Shown here in pieces: positions 8,428-18,131 of a stretch of 64,000 bases of DNA. The position numbers were made by a program, and so were the translations under genes. This stretch comes from Eubacteriaceae bacterium. Lineage in GTDB: Bacteria; Bacillota; Clostridia; Lachnospirales; Lachnospiraceae. The first letter of the stretch is position 1; the number at the start of each line of letters is the position of its first letter. Under the pieces are notes generated by a model. That model had not been told where the DNA came from and searched no databases. It was given only the letters and a program-made list of their open reading frames with translations. The stretch covers positions 26,844 to 90,843 of the forward strand of contig CABJBF010000007.1 of the NCBI GenBank assembly GCA_902363805.1. Direction: 5' to 3'.

Positions 8428-11400
8428 ATGAGTAACTACAGACTTGAAGGTAAGACTTTTGTTATAGATGATTATGATAGAATGCCGGCTTTTTCAAGCT
8501 TTTTGCCAGGTCTTGCAGGTGTTAAAGGAATTCCAATGTGGACATTCTACACTAACAGAGGACAGGGAATGAATAGTTTTGGTATTGGCAACAAGGGAAA
8601 TGCCATTATGGAATTTAACTCAGCTAATACAGCATTTGAAAACACACAGGTAAAAGGTTTTAGAACATTCTTAAAAATTGATGGACAGTACTATGAACCA
8701 TTTTTCCAGTATGAAGATGATGCAAAACGTTCAATCAGAATGAATAAAAACAGTTTCAAGATTATTGAAAATAATACTAAATATGGTATTGAGGTTACAG
8801 TAAATTACTATGTACTTCCAAATGAAAGTATCGGAGCTCTTGTAAGACAGGTTTCTGTTAAGAATACAGGAGATAAGGCTAAGAACATCGAAATCGTAGA
8901 TGGTCTTCCAAAGATTATTACATACGGAATTGCAAATGGTGAATTTAAGGAAATGTCTAACTTATTTAAAAGCTGGGCAGACATTAAGAACCTTGAAAAC
9001 AAAGTTCCATATTATACACTTAGAGCTTCAACAAAGGATTCAGCTGAAGTATCAGACGTTGAAGGTGGTTACTACTATTTAACAATTAAGGATAATGAAT
9101 TACAGGACGTAATCTATGATGTAGATACAGTGTATGGTTATGATTTATCTCTTATGAAACCTGTTAATTTTGTAGAAGGTGGAATTGATAAAGTATTAGC
9201 AAAGAAACAGTGTTTTGCTAATAAAGTACCTTGTGGATTTACTCCATTTAAGGCAGAAATTAAAGCTGGGGAAGACTTCTCATTCTCAACAATGATTGGT
9301 TTTGCAGGTTCAGTTGAACAGATTAATGCTAAACTTGCAGATTTCACAGTACCTGGTTATTTAGATAAGAAATTTGAAGAAGCAGAAGAATTAGCAGATA
9401 GCTTCACTTCAGATATTAAGACAAAGACAGCAGCTGGAATATTTGACCAGTATGTAGAACAGTGTTACTTAGATAACTTCTTAAGAGGTGGATATCCATA
9501 TGTATTAAACAAAGATGGAAATAAGTCAGTAATTCACTTGTTCAGTAGAAAACATGGTGACCCTGAAAGAGATTACAACTTTTTCTCAATCGCTGCTGAA
9601 TATTATTCACAGGGTAATGGTAACTTCAGAGATGTATCTCAGAACAGAAGAAATGATGTATTCTTCAAGAAGGACGTTGGTGACTTCAATGTTAAGACAT
9701 TCTTTAGTCTTATTCAGGCAGATGGATACAATCCACTTGAAGTAAGACCAAGTCTTTTCAATGTAATTGAAGGAAAAGAAGATGAAGTTCAGGCTTATGT
9801 TGAAGAATCAATTAACGGTGATGCTACAGCAATTAAGGAAATTGTTGCAGGTAAATTTACACCGGGACAGATTTCAAACACAATTGCAAAACTTCAGTTA
9901 GAACTTAAGATTGATGACGGAGAATTCATTGCAAATATTTTAAATAACTGTGATCAGAACATTGAAGCTGGATTTGCTGAAGGTTATTGGAGTGATCACT
10001 GGGATTACAATATGGATTTAGTAGACAACTACTTAAGCATTTTCCCAGATAAGATTGATGAGTTCTTATTCGAAGACAAAACATATAAATTCTATGACAG
10101 TGTAGCAACAGTTGTACCACGTGATGAAAAATACGTAATTAACAACAAAGGTGCTGTACGTCAGTATGGTATGGAAGTTGAAGATGAAGAAAAACTTGCA
10201 AGACCTGGATTTAATAAATGGGCTACAAACTGGTTACAGACAAAAGACCAGAAGCCATATATGACAACATTATCAGTTAAGATGATTATTTTAGCACTTA
10301 GCAAATTCGCTCAGCTTGATGTTGACGGAATGGGTGTTGAAATGGAAGGTGGAAAACCGGGATGGAATGATGCCATGAACGGACTTCCTGGATTATTTGG
10401 TTCAGGTACACCTGAAACATTTGAATTAAAGAGACTTGTAAACTTCATCATTGACAATTTCGAAGGCGAAGGCAAAATCGTAATGCCTGCTGAAATTGCT
10501 AAGTATTTAAGAGATGTTAAGGCTACATTAGATAAGGCAAATGCAGGCGAACTTAACGATTTTGAATATTGGGATGCAGTTGCAACAATCAGAGAAAATT
10601 ATAGAGAAACAATTAAACTTTACTTTAGTGGAGAAGAAACAGCTCTTGCTAAATCAGAAATAGTTGAAATCTTCAAAGCATTTGAAGCTAAGATTGAAAA
10701 AGGCATTGCAAAAGCAGTTGAAATTGGTGAAGGCGTAGTTCCTACATACTTTACACATGAAGTAACTGACTTTGAACCAGTTGTAGATGCTGATGGAAAT
10801 CCTGTAATGAGTCATTATGGATTACAGAAAGCTAAAGTTAAAGGCTTTAAGGCAGTTCCACTTCCAGCCTTCCTTGAAGGACCTGCAAGAATGATGGGAT
10901 ATGTTGATACAGACACAGCACGTGAAATGTTTAATAATGTTAAAAAGACAGATATTTACGATAGCAAACTTGGAATGTATAAGACATCAGCTTCAATCGA
11001 AGAATGCTCAATGGAAAATGGACGTTGCCGTGCATTTACACCAGGATGGCAGGAAAGAGAAAATGTATTCCTTCACATGGAATATAAATATATGTTGGCA
11101 ATGATTAAAGCGGGATTATATGATGAATTCTACGAAACAGTAACAAGAGCGTTAGTTCCATTCTTAGATCCAAATATGTATGGAAGAAGTATTCTTGAAA
11201 ATTCATCATTTATCGCATCAAGTGCAAATCCAAATGAAGACATTCACGGAAGAGGTTTTGTTGCAAGACTTTCAGGTTCTACAACAGAAATGATTTCAAT
11301 GTGGATTGAAATGTTTACAGGTGGAAAAGTATTTACATATGAAAATGGAGAATTAGTACTTAACTTCACACCAAAGCTTGCAAAATGGTTATTTGATGAA

Positions 11401-11607
11401 GGAAAGGCTACATTCAGATTATTATCAACTTGTGATGTAACATATGTAAACAACACAGGAAAAGATACATATGGTGCTGATGCAGCAGTAGTTGATAAAG
11501 TAGAAATAGACGGAAAAGTAGTTTCTACTGAAAATAAGATTACAGGCGAATTAGCAGAAGCTGTACGTGATGGAAAAGTAGACAAGATTACTGTTTATTT
11601 TAAATAG
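8428..11607 (+). CDS. GH94-superfamily phosphorylase, probably GH161/GH149-like beta-1,3-oligoglucan phosphorylase
   Basis: Cytoplasmic inverting phosphorylase, 1059 aa, no signal peptide. Recognisable blocks are NFRDVSQNRRND (about residues 398-409), YWSDHWDYNMDLVDNY and GKPGWNDAMNGLPG with the general-acid candidate D648, then the phosphate-side segment SSFIASSANPNEDIHGRG. GH94 enzymes are about 800-900 aa; the greater length and NFRDVxQNRR block fit the larger GH149/GH161 beta-1,3-glucan phosphorylases. The predicted reaction is phosphorolysis of beta-1,3-oligoglucan to glucose-1-phosphate and a shortened chain. AAAGGAG precedes the ATG. It stands beside a second phosphorylase and a GH17, giving a phosphorolytic pathway. 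The exact family is inferred, not proven. Confidence 0.78.
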   Translation: MSNYRLEGKTFVIDDYDRMPAFSSFLPGLAGVKGIPMWTFYTNRGQGMNSFGIGNKGNAIMEFNSANTAFENTQVKGFRTFLKIDGQYYEPFFQYEDDAKRSIRMNKNSFKIIENNTKYGIEVTVNYYVLPNESIGALVRQVSVKNTGDKAKNIEIVDGLPKIITYGIANGEFKEMSNLFKSWADIKNLENKVPYYTLRASTKDSAEVSDVEGGYYYLTIKDNELQDVIYDVDTVYGYDLSLMKPVNFVEGGIDKVLAKKQCFANKVPCGFTPFKAEIKAGEDFSFSTMIGFAGSVEQINAKLADFTVPGYLDKKFEEAEELADSFTSDIKTKTAAGIFDQYVEQCYLDNFLRGGYPYVLNKDGNKSVIHLFSRKHGDPERDYNFFSIAAEYYSQGNGNFRDVSQNRRNDVFFKKDVGDFNVKTFFSLIQADGYNPLEVRPSLFNVIEGKEDEVQAYVEESINGDATAIKEIVAGKFTPGQISNTIAKLQLELKIDDGEFIANILNNCDQNIEAGFAEGYWSDHWDYNMDLVDNYLSIFPDKIDEFLFEDKTYKFYDSVATVVPRDEKYVINNKGAVRQYGMEVEDEEKLARPGFNKWATNWLQTKDQKPYMTTLSVKMIILALSKFAQLDVDGMGVEMEGGKPGWNDAMNGLPGLFGSGTPETFELKRLVNFIIDNFEGEGKIVMPAEIAKYLRDVKATLDKANAGELNDFEYWDAVATIRENYRETIKLYFSGEETALAKSEIVEIFKAFEAKIEKGIAKAVEIGEGVVPTYFTHEVTDFEPVVDADGNPVMSHYGLQKAKVKGFKAVPLPAFLEGPARMMGYVDTDTAREMFNNVKKTDIYDSKLGMYKTSASIEECSMENGRCRAFTPGWQERENVFLHMEYKYMLAMIKAGLYDEFYETVTRALVPFLDPNMYGRSILENSSFIASSANPNEDIHGRGFVARLSGSTTEMISMWIEMFTGGKVFTYENGELVLNFTPKLAKWLFDEGKATFRLLSTCDVTYVNNTGKDTYGADAAVVDKVEIDGKVVSTENKITGELAEAVRDGKVDKITVYFK

Positions 11608-11622
11608 TTGCTAAATGAATAT

Positions 11623-11651
11623 GCGGAGATCCAGGAGGGTGTCCGCCTTTT
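11623..11651 (+). terminator. Candidate weak terminator after the large phosphorylase gene
   Basis: GCGGA pairs with TCCGC, extended inward by ATCC/GG-rich pairs across one mismatch and an AGGA loop, followed by CTTTT. A related hairpin (GCGGGGA..TCTCCGC) lies after the next gene. It may separate the two phosphorylase transcripts only partially. Confidence 0.4.
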
Positions 11652-11785
11652 GTGTGAATAGTGATTGCAAAAAACGCAAATTTTTATAAAAAATTAACAT
11701 TTTACACACTTATAAAGACATACAAAGGATACGGGCTGTGGTTTTTGCGAACGCTTACTTGAGTATATTAGAAAGAGGAGAAGAA

Positions 11786-14482
11786 ATGGGAAGTCTTAAA
11801 TATATAGATAAAAAAGGTACATTTACACTGGACAATCCTGATTTAACAAGTTATATGTATTTTCCACTTGCAAATGAAGCAGGAATGATGAGTGCAATTA
11901 CTCCTGATTTAGGTGGTGACATTAAGTTAGATCAGAATACATTTTTGTTAGAGCCTGTAAGTAGTGAAAATTTACATAATAACAAATCAAGCAGAAATTT
12001 CTGGGTTTATGTTGAAGGAAAAGGAGCATGGTCTGTTACAGGTAGATCTGCAATGCAACAGGCACAGTTGTTTACAGATAAAAAAGATGATGTGAAATTA
12101 ACTGCAGGTATTATGTGGCATGAAATAGAAAGAAAATCAGATGAATTTGGATTGTCAGCTAAAATTACATCATTTGTACCTTCTACTGATGATAAAGTAG
12201 AACTTACTAAGATTGTAATTACTAACAATACAGAGGGAGAAGTAGAATTTACACCTACAGTAGCAATACCTATGTATGCACGTTCTGCGTCAAACATTCG
12301 TGACCATAGACACGTTACATCATTATTACATAGAACATACACAATAAAAGAAGGTGTAGTAATTAATCCTACATTAACATTTGACGAAAGAGGTCATAAC
12401 CTTAATAAAGTTTATTATGCGGCATTAGCTAAAATGACAGGATTTGAGAAAATGGTTAATCCTGAAAGTTTCTGCCCTGTTACAGAAGAATTCATAGGAA
12501 ATGGCGGAAATTTTGAAAATCCATATTATGTGATGAAAAATATGCCATTACCATATAAGGCAGGAGAAGAAGTTGACGGTTACGAAACTGTAGCAGCAAT
12601 GCAGTTTGAAAAAGTAACATTAATGCCAAAACAGTCAAGAACTTTCGTAGTAGCTTTAGGTTACGGCGAATCAATGAATGATATAAATGAACTGAGTAAA
12701 AAGTATTTATCTGTGGAAGAATTTGATAAGTATTTAGAGGAAACAAAGGAATTTTGGCAGAAAAAAATAAATGTAAGTTATAGTTCAGCAGACAAGGAAT
12801 TTGACAATTGGATGCATTGGGTAAACTTCCAACCGATGCTAAGAAGAATTTATGGATGTTCATTCTTACCACACCATGATTATGGAAAAGGTGGAAGAGG
12901 ATGGAGAGATTTATGGCAGGATTGCCTTGCACTCTTAATTATGGAACCGGCTAAAGTTCGTGGCATGTTAATTGATAATTTTGGTGGAGTCAGATTAGAT
13001 GGAACAAATGCAACAATTATTGGTTCTAAGCAGGGCGAATTTATTGCTGATAGAAATAATATCACAAGAGTATGGATGGATCATGGTGCATGGCCATATC
13101 TGACAACTGAGTTATACATTGAACAGAGTGGTGATATAGAATTTTTAACAGAGAAAAATGCATATTTTAAGGATCCGCAGGTTTGCCGTGGTGAACAGAA
13201 AGACTTAGAGTGGAATGATGCACAGGGAAATAAGCAGTTAACAAATGATGGAGAAGTATATGAAGGAACAGTACTTGAACATATGCTTATGCAACATTTG
13301 ACATCTTTCTATGATGTAGGTGAACATAATCATATTAGACTTAGAGGGGCTGACTGGAACGATGGTCTTGATATGGCTGATGAGAGAGGCGAAAGTGTAG
13401 CATTTACAGCACTTTATGGTGGAAATCTTGGAAATATGGCAAAACTTATAAAGAGTTATGCTGACATGACAGGAAATGAAACTGTCGAATTAGCTAAAGA
13501 AATGCTTTTATTATTAAATGTTGATCCAACAGTTTATGATAGTATAGACGAAAAACATGAAGTGTTATACAGCTACTGTGAACAGGTAAAGCATAGTGTA
13601 AGTGGTGAAAAAGTAAATGTAAAATGTACAGAGCTTTGTACAATACTTAATAGAATGTCACAGTGGATAGCAGAGCATATCAGAAATACAGAATGGATTA
13701 AGAGTAAAGATGGTTACTCATGGTTTAATGGTTACTATGACAATCATGGAAATGCTGTCGATGGTGATTTTGAATCCGGTGTAAGAATGATGATTACAGC
13801 TCAGGTGTTTACAATTATGGCAGGAACAGCAACTAAAGAACAGATAAAAGACATTACTGCAGCAGCAGATAAATATCTTTATGATGAAAAAGTTGGTGGA
13901 TATAGATTGAACACTGATTTTAAAGAAGTAAAAACTGATCTTGGAAGACTTTTTGGATTCGCATATGGTCATAAAGAAAATGGAGCAGTATTCTGTCACA
14001 TGGCAACAATGTATGCAAATGCATTATATCAGAGAGGATTTGCAAAAGAAGGATATCAGGTTATAAATACTCTGTTTAAACATTGTAATGACTATAAAGT
14101 AAGTGGAATATATCCGGGAGTACCTGAATATATCAGTCAGCGTGGAAGAGGAATGTACCATTACCTTACAGGGGCTGCAAGCTGGATGCTTCTTACAGTT
14201 TTAAATGAAATGTATGGAGTAAAAGGTGAAATAGGAGCGCTTAAATTTAAACCAAAGCTTTTAGCTAAACAGTTTGAAAATGGAGAAGCTTCAGTAAGTT
14301 GTATGTTTAGAGGTACAAATATACATGTAACTTATAAGAATGGCATGTGCAAAGACGCAGGCGATTATAAAGTTGCAGTTATTTATATTGACGGACAAAG
14401 ATACGGCGAAACAGATACGATTGCAAAAGAAGATGTAGACAAATTTGGTGATAAGGCTGATATTGTGGTTGTATTACAATAG
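11786..14482 (+). CDS. GH94 phosphorylase, probably laminaribiose phosphorylase
   Basis: Cytoplasmic GH94 enzyme, 898 aa. The N-terminal beta-sandwich (about 1-290) is followed by an (alpha/alpha)6 domain with HHDYGKGGRGWRDLWQD and the catalytic motif LRGADWNDGLDMADERGE, where D526 is the expected general acid. YPGVPEYISQRGRGMYHYLTGAASW is the phosphate/sugar-side segment typical of GH94. The ATG at 11786 is preceded by GAGGAG; the GTG at 11738 lacks a ribosome site. The reaction is phosphorolysis of a beta-glucobiose to glucose plus glucose-1-phosphate. Laminaribiose rather than cellobiose is inferred from neighbouring GH16/GH17 enzymes and from length (laminaribiose phosphorylases are near 900 aa, cellobiose phosphorylases near 800). 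Confidence 0.85.
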   Translation: MGSLKYIDKKGTFTLDNPDLTSYMYFPLANEAGMMSAITPDLGGDIKLDQNTFLLEPVSSENLHNNKSSRNFWVYVEGKGAWSVTGRSAMQQAQLFTDKKDDVKLTAGIMWHEIERKSDEFGLSAKITSFVPSTDDKVELTKIVITNNTEGEVEFTPTVAIPMYARSASNIRDHRHVTSLLHRTYTIKEGVVINPTLTFDERGHNLNKVYYAALAKMTGFEKMVNPESFCPVTEEFIGNGGNFENPYYVMKNMPLPYKAGEEVDGYETVAAMQFEKVTLMPKQSRTFVVALGYGESMNDINELSKKYLSVEEFDKYLEETKEFWQKKINVSYSSADKEFDNWMHWVNFQPMLRRIYGCSFLPHHDYGKGGRGWRDLWQDCLALLIMEPAKVRGMLIDNFGGVRLDGTNATIIGSKQGEFIADRNNITRVWMDHGAWPYLTTELYIEQSGDIEFLTEKNAYFKDPQVCRGEQKDLEWNDAQGNKQLTNDGEVYEGTVLEHMLMQHLTSFYDVGEHNHIRLRGADWNDGLDMADERGESVAFTALYGGNLGNMAKLIKSYADMTGNETVELAKEMLLLLNVDPTVYDSIDEKHEVLYSYCEQVKHSVSGEKVNVKCTELCTILNRMSQWIAEHIRNTEWIKSKDGYSWFNGYYDNHGNAVDGDFESGVRMMITAQVFTIMAGTATKEQIKDITAAADKYLYDEKVGGYRLNTDFKEVKTDLGRLFGFAYGHKENGAVFCHMATMYANALYQRGFAKEGYQVINTLFKHCNDYKVSGIYPGVPEYISQRGRGMYHYLTGAASWMLLTVLNEMYGVKGEIGALKFKPKLLAKQFENGEASVSCMFRGTNIHVTYKNGMCKDAGDYKVAVIYIDGQRYGETDTIAKEDVDKFGDKADIVVVLQ

Positions 14483-14540
14483 AAAGTTTATATTTTTTTG
14501 ATTTGAATATTAAAACTGAAGTAAATTTAAAGATTAAAGC

Positions 14541-14570
14541 ATAGCGGGGAATCTATGGGTTCTCCGCTAT
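14541..14570 (+). terminator. 11-bp hairpin between the GH94 and GH17 genes
   Basis: ATAGCGGGGAA pairs with TTCTCCGCTAT with one G-T wobble around an 8-base loop. No T-run follows, so read-through into the GH17 gene is likely; a message-stabilising or processing role is possible. Confidence 0.45.
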
Positions 14571-14676
14571 ATTGATAAAATGCTAACAGAGACATACGGA
14601 GATGATAATAAAGCAATGCTAATTTCCACTATTGTTTTTGTAAAATAAAATCAGGAAGTTGAAAGGAAAAGAGAAA

Positions 14677-15582
14677 ATGTTTGAATGGGGAAGAGCAATA
14701 TGCTATTCAGGGTACAGAGAAAATCAAAGTCCATTAAATGAAACATATCCAACATATGATGAGATAAAGGAAGATTTACGAATAATTGAAAGCGAAGGAT
14801 TTAAATACATAAGAATGTATTCACCGGTTATTTATGCAGAAATGACATGTCAGGTTATTAGGGATTGTGGCATGAATATAAAAGTAATGCTTGGTCCTGA
14901 ACTAATATCAGAGGTTAATAATCCGGGATGCTCATGGGTTCATGAGGTGTATACCGAAGAAGAGTTGGCTAAAAGGGCAGAGTTTAATGATAAAAGAATT
15001 GAAAATCTTGTTAGAATAGCAAATGAGAATAGCGATATAATTAATGCAGTATCTATAGGAAATGAAAATACACCTGAATGGGGAGCAAATAATGTTCCTA
15101 TAGAAAGATTGATTTCTTTTGCAAAAATATTGAAGTCAGAAACAAATGTACCTGTAACATTTAATGAGGGCGCATTCGAATGGGTAAAACTTCAGGAACT
15201 TGCAAAATATCTTGACATTATAAGCGTACATTCATATCCGTTGTGGTATGGAAATACAGTTGAAGAAGCGTTAGATGTAAACAAGGAATGGTACAAAAAG
15301 ATATGTGAATTATATCCGGATAAACCTGTAATTTTTTCTGAAGTAGGCTGGGCTACAAACTGTGCCGATTTTTCACAAATGAAAGAAGGCGAGGCTAACG
15401 AAGAAAATCAGAAGAAATATTATCAAGAATTCTGGAAATGGTCAGACAAAGAAAAGATAATATCTTATATGTTCGAAGCTTTTGATGAACCTTGGAAAGG
15501 CGGAAACAGACCGAATGAAGCAGAGAAGAACTGGGGAATATTCAGAGTAGACAGAACACCAAAGTTAGTAATGCAAAAATAA
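14677..15582 (+). CDS. Cytoplasmic GH17-like beta-1,3-glucanase
   Basis: A 301-aa TIM-barrel enzyme resembling GH17. The acid/base candidate is E130 in SIGNENTPEW and the nucleophile candidate E222 in IFSEVGWATN; the C-terminal FDEPWKG...EKNWGIFR block is characteristic of GH17. There is no signal peptide or anchor, so it should act inside the cell on imported oligosaccharides, either as a hydrolase or a transglycosylase feeding the two phosphorylases. The ATG at 14677 is chosen after GAAAGGAAAAGAG; a TTG at 14659 is less likely. A strong terminator follows, closing the locus. Intracellular placement is read from the sequence; the substrate is inferred. Confidence 0.83.
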   Translation: MFEWGRAICYSGYRENQSPLNETYPTYDEIKEDLRIIESEGFKYIRMYSPVIYAEMTCQVIRDCGMNIKVMLGPELISEVNNPGCSWVHEVYTEEELAKRAEFNDKRIENLVRIANENSDIINAVSIGNENTPEWGANNVPIERLISFAKILKSETNVPVTFNEGAFEWVKLQELAKYLDIISVHSYPLWYGNTVEEALDVNKEWYKKICELYPDKPVIFSEVGWATNCADFSQMKEGEANEENQKKYYQEFWKWSDKEKIISYMFEAFDEPWKGGNRPNEAEKNWGIFRVDRTPKLVMQK

Positions 15583-15586
15583 ATTA

Positions 15587-15623
15587 AAATCTCTCTTACT
15601 GAAAATCAGTTAGAGAGATTTTT
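15587..15623 (+). terminator. Strong terminator ending the beta-glucan operon
   Basis: AAATCTCTCT pairs with AGAGAGATTT, with a second ACTGA/TCAGT stem inside, followed by five T. It separates the phosphorylase/GH17 transcript from the surface-protein genes. Confidence 0.9.
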
Positions 15624-15839
15624 AATTTAAAGGAAATTTTGCACATTTATAGTGATGCCGGAGTTTATTTTATAAATGATATTTTTTAATCGACATAATT
15701 AGTAATGTTGTAGCATTACTTGAAAATAAAATGTAAATATAAAAATGTTTCAATAGTATTTTACAAAAAACGAAACAGATAAAAACAAATATGCCGTGCA
15801 ATTATACTAATTAAATTGTGAAAATTACAATATTATTGG
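15624..15839. other. AT-rich spacer upstream of a surface-protein gene
   Basis: The stretch between the terminator at 15623 and the promoter at 15840 has no convincing reading frame or structured RNA. It contains TTTTGCACATTTAT near 15637, which resembles the TGCACA sites found upstream of the gene at 18220. Confidence 0.5.
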
Positions 15840-15868
15840 TTGTAATGCATAAAACAATATGCTAGAAT
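15840..15868 (+). promoter_or_regulatory. Sigma-A promoter for the 665-aa surface protein
   Basis: TTGTAA (15840-15845), a 17-base spacer and TAGAAT (15863-15868), about 50 bases upstream of the ATG at 15921. The same TAGAAT -10 box is used upstream of 25672 and possibly 29196. Confidence 0.7.
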
Positions 15869-15920
15869 GAAATATGTAATAAAAAGGTTTTTATAACCAG
15901 AATATTGAAAGGAGAATAAA

Positions 15921-17918
15921 ATGAAATTTAATAAGATTTCAAGAAAGGTATTGGCATATGCGTGTGCAACAGCAATGGTATTTTCAAGCGTATCTGCTTA
16001 TCAGGTGTTGCAGGTAAGTGCATATGAAGAGAGTGATTACACAACTATAGGTGACGACAAGACTGTAACTGTAGGTGATTGGACTTTATATGCAGGTAAA
16101 TGGGGATCAAATACAGGAGAAATGGCTTATGCAGGAAGTACAGTTGACGACTTAAGCTTAAAGGTTATTTCATCAGATGGTAACTCAGGCTGTTGGAAAT
16201 TACAGGCTAAGCACACTGTTACAGGATTAACAAAAGATACTACATATGATTTAAAATTAAAAGTTAAAGCATCTCAGGCAGGAACTCTTTATGAAAAAAT
16301 TGAGACACCTGAAGTAATAAAGACAGGTATTGAAATTAAAGAAGGTGAAAATGAAGTTACAGTTCAGTTTAAAGCAACTTCAGAATCAACAGGAATGGTA
16401 CTTGAATTAAGTGGAATTCCATCTGGAACAGTACTTGATTTTGGAGGAATTACATGTACAGAAGCAACAGAAATTGAAACAACGACAGAGCAGCAGGCAG
16501 ATGCAGAAGGATACTATTCATCAGCAAAGGGTAAGTGGACAACATCATTGCCATGGCAGGTATTTACTGTTGGCAGCATGAAATATAAAGGAACAGCAAC
16601 TAAGAATGCTGTAACAGCTGACTTTAAATTTTTAGAAGCAGGCGGTGGAGACTGGAATACACAGGCAAGAGTTCCTGCAGATAAACAGGTATTTGGACCA
16701 TTAGAAGCAAGTGGAGATGGAGTAAATTATAAGGTTAAAGTTGCTTATACTTCTACAGCTACATTTGGAGCTAACCTTCAGTTAAACGGAGCAAATAATG
16801 ATGTTACATTTGAAGAAGGAACACATGAATTGAATTTAGATTATGTTTCAAAGGCAGATTATCCTGTAATCTTTATGAATTTAGGAAATGCTGTAGCTAA
16901 TTCACAGTTGACATTTACTATGACATTTACAAAGGATGGAGAGACAGAACCAACAACAGAAAGTACAGAAACAACAACAGAAAGCACAGAAACAACAACA
17001 GAAAAGCAGGAACCTGTTGAAATAACAATGGATCAGGAATTCAATGCAGATGGAGATCGTGAATTAGGCGGATATACAATTTATGTTGGTCAGTCATGGA
17101 ATGGTTCAACAGCAGTTGCAGGTGTAGATGCAGAAGACGCAGATCACATCAAAGTTCAGCAGAAGACAAGTAACTGGGGTCAGGCATGGGGCTTACAGGT
17201 TAAGAAAGAATTTAGCGGACTTGTACCGGGAGCAAAATACTCAATCTCATGGAAGATAAATGCAGAATCAAATGACGGAAAAGTTTTAGTAACAAATAAT
17301 GAAGCACAGATTGCATTAGTAGGTGGAGAACAGGTATTAACCGGAGAATTTACAGCAACAGAATCTGGAACAGGAGAATTCGTAGTAGGAATGGGCTGGG
17401 TAGGTTTAACAAATCCAATCGAATTCTTTGCACCTGAAATTACAAAAATTTCAGACCCTGAAACAACAACAGAAAATACAGAAACAACAACAGAAGCTCC
17501 TGAGACAACAAAGGCTCAGGAAGAAACAACTACAAAGTCAGCTGAAACAACAACTGCAAAAACAGCAACAACTACAACAGTAGCACCAACAACAGCTCCT
17601 GCTACAACAGTAGCACCAGCAAAAGTAACAGTTAAGAAAGTTGCTATTAAGAAAGCTACAAAGAAGAAATCAGCAAAGAAAGCTTCAATTGTACTTAAGA
17701 AAGTAAGTGGAGCAGCAGGATATCAGGTTAAGGTATCAACAAGCAAGAAATTTGCTAAGAAGACAACAGTTACAGTTAATGCAAAGAGCGTAAAAGTAAC
17801 AGTTAAGAAATTAAAAGCTAACAAGACATATTACGTAAAAGCAAGAGCTTACAAGAAAGTAAGTGGAAGCAAAGTATATGGTAAATGGAGTAAAGTAATA
17901 AAAATAGCGAACAAGTAA
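15921..17918 (+). CDS. Secreted multidomain carbohydrate-binding protein with Thr-rich linkers
   Basis: Exported 665-aa protein without a catalytic motif. Order: signal peptide (1-33); beta-sandwich module about 45-187 (DWTLYAGKWGSN..GCWKLQAKHTVTGL); a second about 194-341; ETTTE linker; a third module about 370-515 (YTIYVGQSWNGS..WGQAWGLQVKKEFSGL); long Thr-rich linker; very basic Fn3-like C-terminal module about 570-665. The first and third modules resemble CBM4/9-like jelly rolls and share a W..G.QLK pattern with proteins at 18220 and 29196. Beta-glucan binding at the surface is an inference from the neighbouring GH16 locus. GAAAGGAG lies before the ATG; an excellent terminator follows. 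Confidence 0.78.
   Translation: MKFNKISRKVLAYACATAMVFSSVSAYQVLQVSAYEESDYTTIGDDKTVTVGDWTLYAGKWGSNTGEMAYAGSTVDDLSLKVISSDGNSGCWKLQAKHTVTGLTKDTTYDLKLKVKASQAGTLYEKIETPEVIKTGIEIKEGENEVTVQFKATSESTGMVLELSGIPSGTVLDFGGITCTEATEIETTTEQQADAEGYYSSAKGKWTTSLPWQVFTVGSMKYKGTATKNAVTADFKFLEAGGGDWNTQARVPADKQVFGPLEASGDGVNYKVKVAYTSTATFGANLQLNGANNDVTFEEGTHELNLDYVSKADYPVIFMNLGNAVANSQLTFTMTFTKDGETEPTTESTETTTESTETTTEKQEPVEITMDQEFNADGDRELGGYTIYVGQSWNGSTAVAGVDAEDADHIKVQQKTSNWGQAWGLQVKKEFSGLVPGAKYSISWKINAESNDGKVLVTNNEAQIALVGGEQVLTGEFTATESGTGEFVVGMGWVGLTNPIEFFAPEITKISDPETTTENTETTTEAPETTKAQEETTTKSAETTTAKTATTTTVAPTTAPATTVAPAKVTVKKVAIKKATKKKSAKKASIVLKKVSGAAGYQVKVSTSKKFAKKTTVTVNAKSVKVTVKKLKANKTYYVKARAYKKVSGSKVYGKWSKVIKIANK
17631..17899 (+). 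repeat. Direct repeat, copy 1: DNA for the basic C-terminal module
   Basis: About 269 bp nearly identical, with a few scattered substitutions, to 20938-21206. It encodes the basic C-terminal module of the 665-aa protein. The high nucleotide identity points to recent duplication or gene conversion; recombination between the copies would delete about 3.3 kb. Confidence 0.85.
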
Positions 17919-17941
17919 TTTAATACAACCAAACTAATTTA

Positions 17942-17973
17942 GGAGAGTAGTTTTTACTACTCTCCTTTTTTTT
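17942..17973 (+). terminator. Strong terminator after the 665-aa surface protein
   Basis: GGAGAGTAG pairs with CTACTCTCC around a short T-rich loop, followed by eight T. Confidence 0.93.
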
Positions 17974-18038
17974 GAACTATTTTTATTTGTGAAAAAAGTA
18001 AATAAAATGGCTTAAAATAGTCATAAAATGTTCAGTAC

Positions 18039-18055
18039 TTGTGTATTTTGCACAA
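18039..18055. promoter_or_regulatory. Operator-like inverted repeat 1
   Basis: TTGTGTA-N3-TGCACAA, a 7-3-7 inverted repeat with one mismatch, about 120 bases upstream of the predicted start of transcription of the gene at 18220. Confidence 0.45.
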
Positions 18056-18086
18056 TAAAATAACAAATATAAGAAAATTAAATACG

Positions 18087-18103
18087 TTGTGCAATGTGCA
18101 CAA
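18087..18103. promoter_or_regulatory. Operator-like inverted repeat 2
   Basis: TTGTGCA-N3-TGCACAA, a perfect 7-3-7 inverted repeat, 48 bases downstream of the first copy. A third partial copy (AATGTGCACATAA) lies inside the promoter spacer at 18137-18149. Confidence 0.5.
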
Positions 18104-18131
18104 TAAAAATGTTTTTTAAACTGTGATATTG

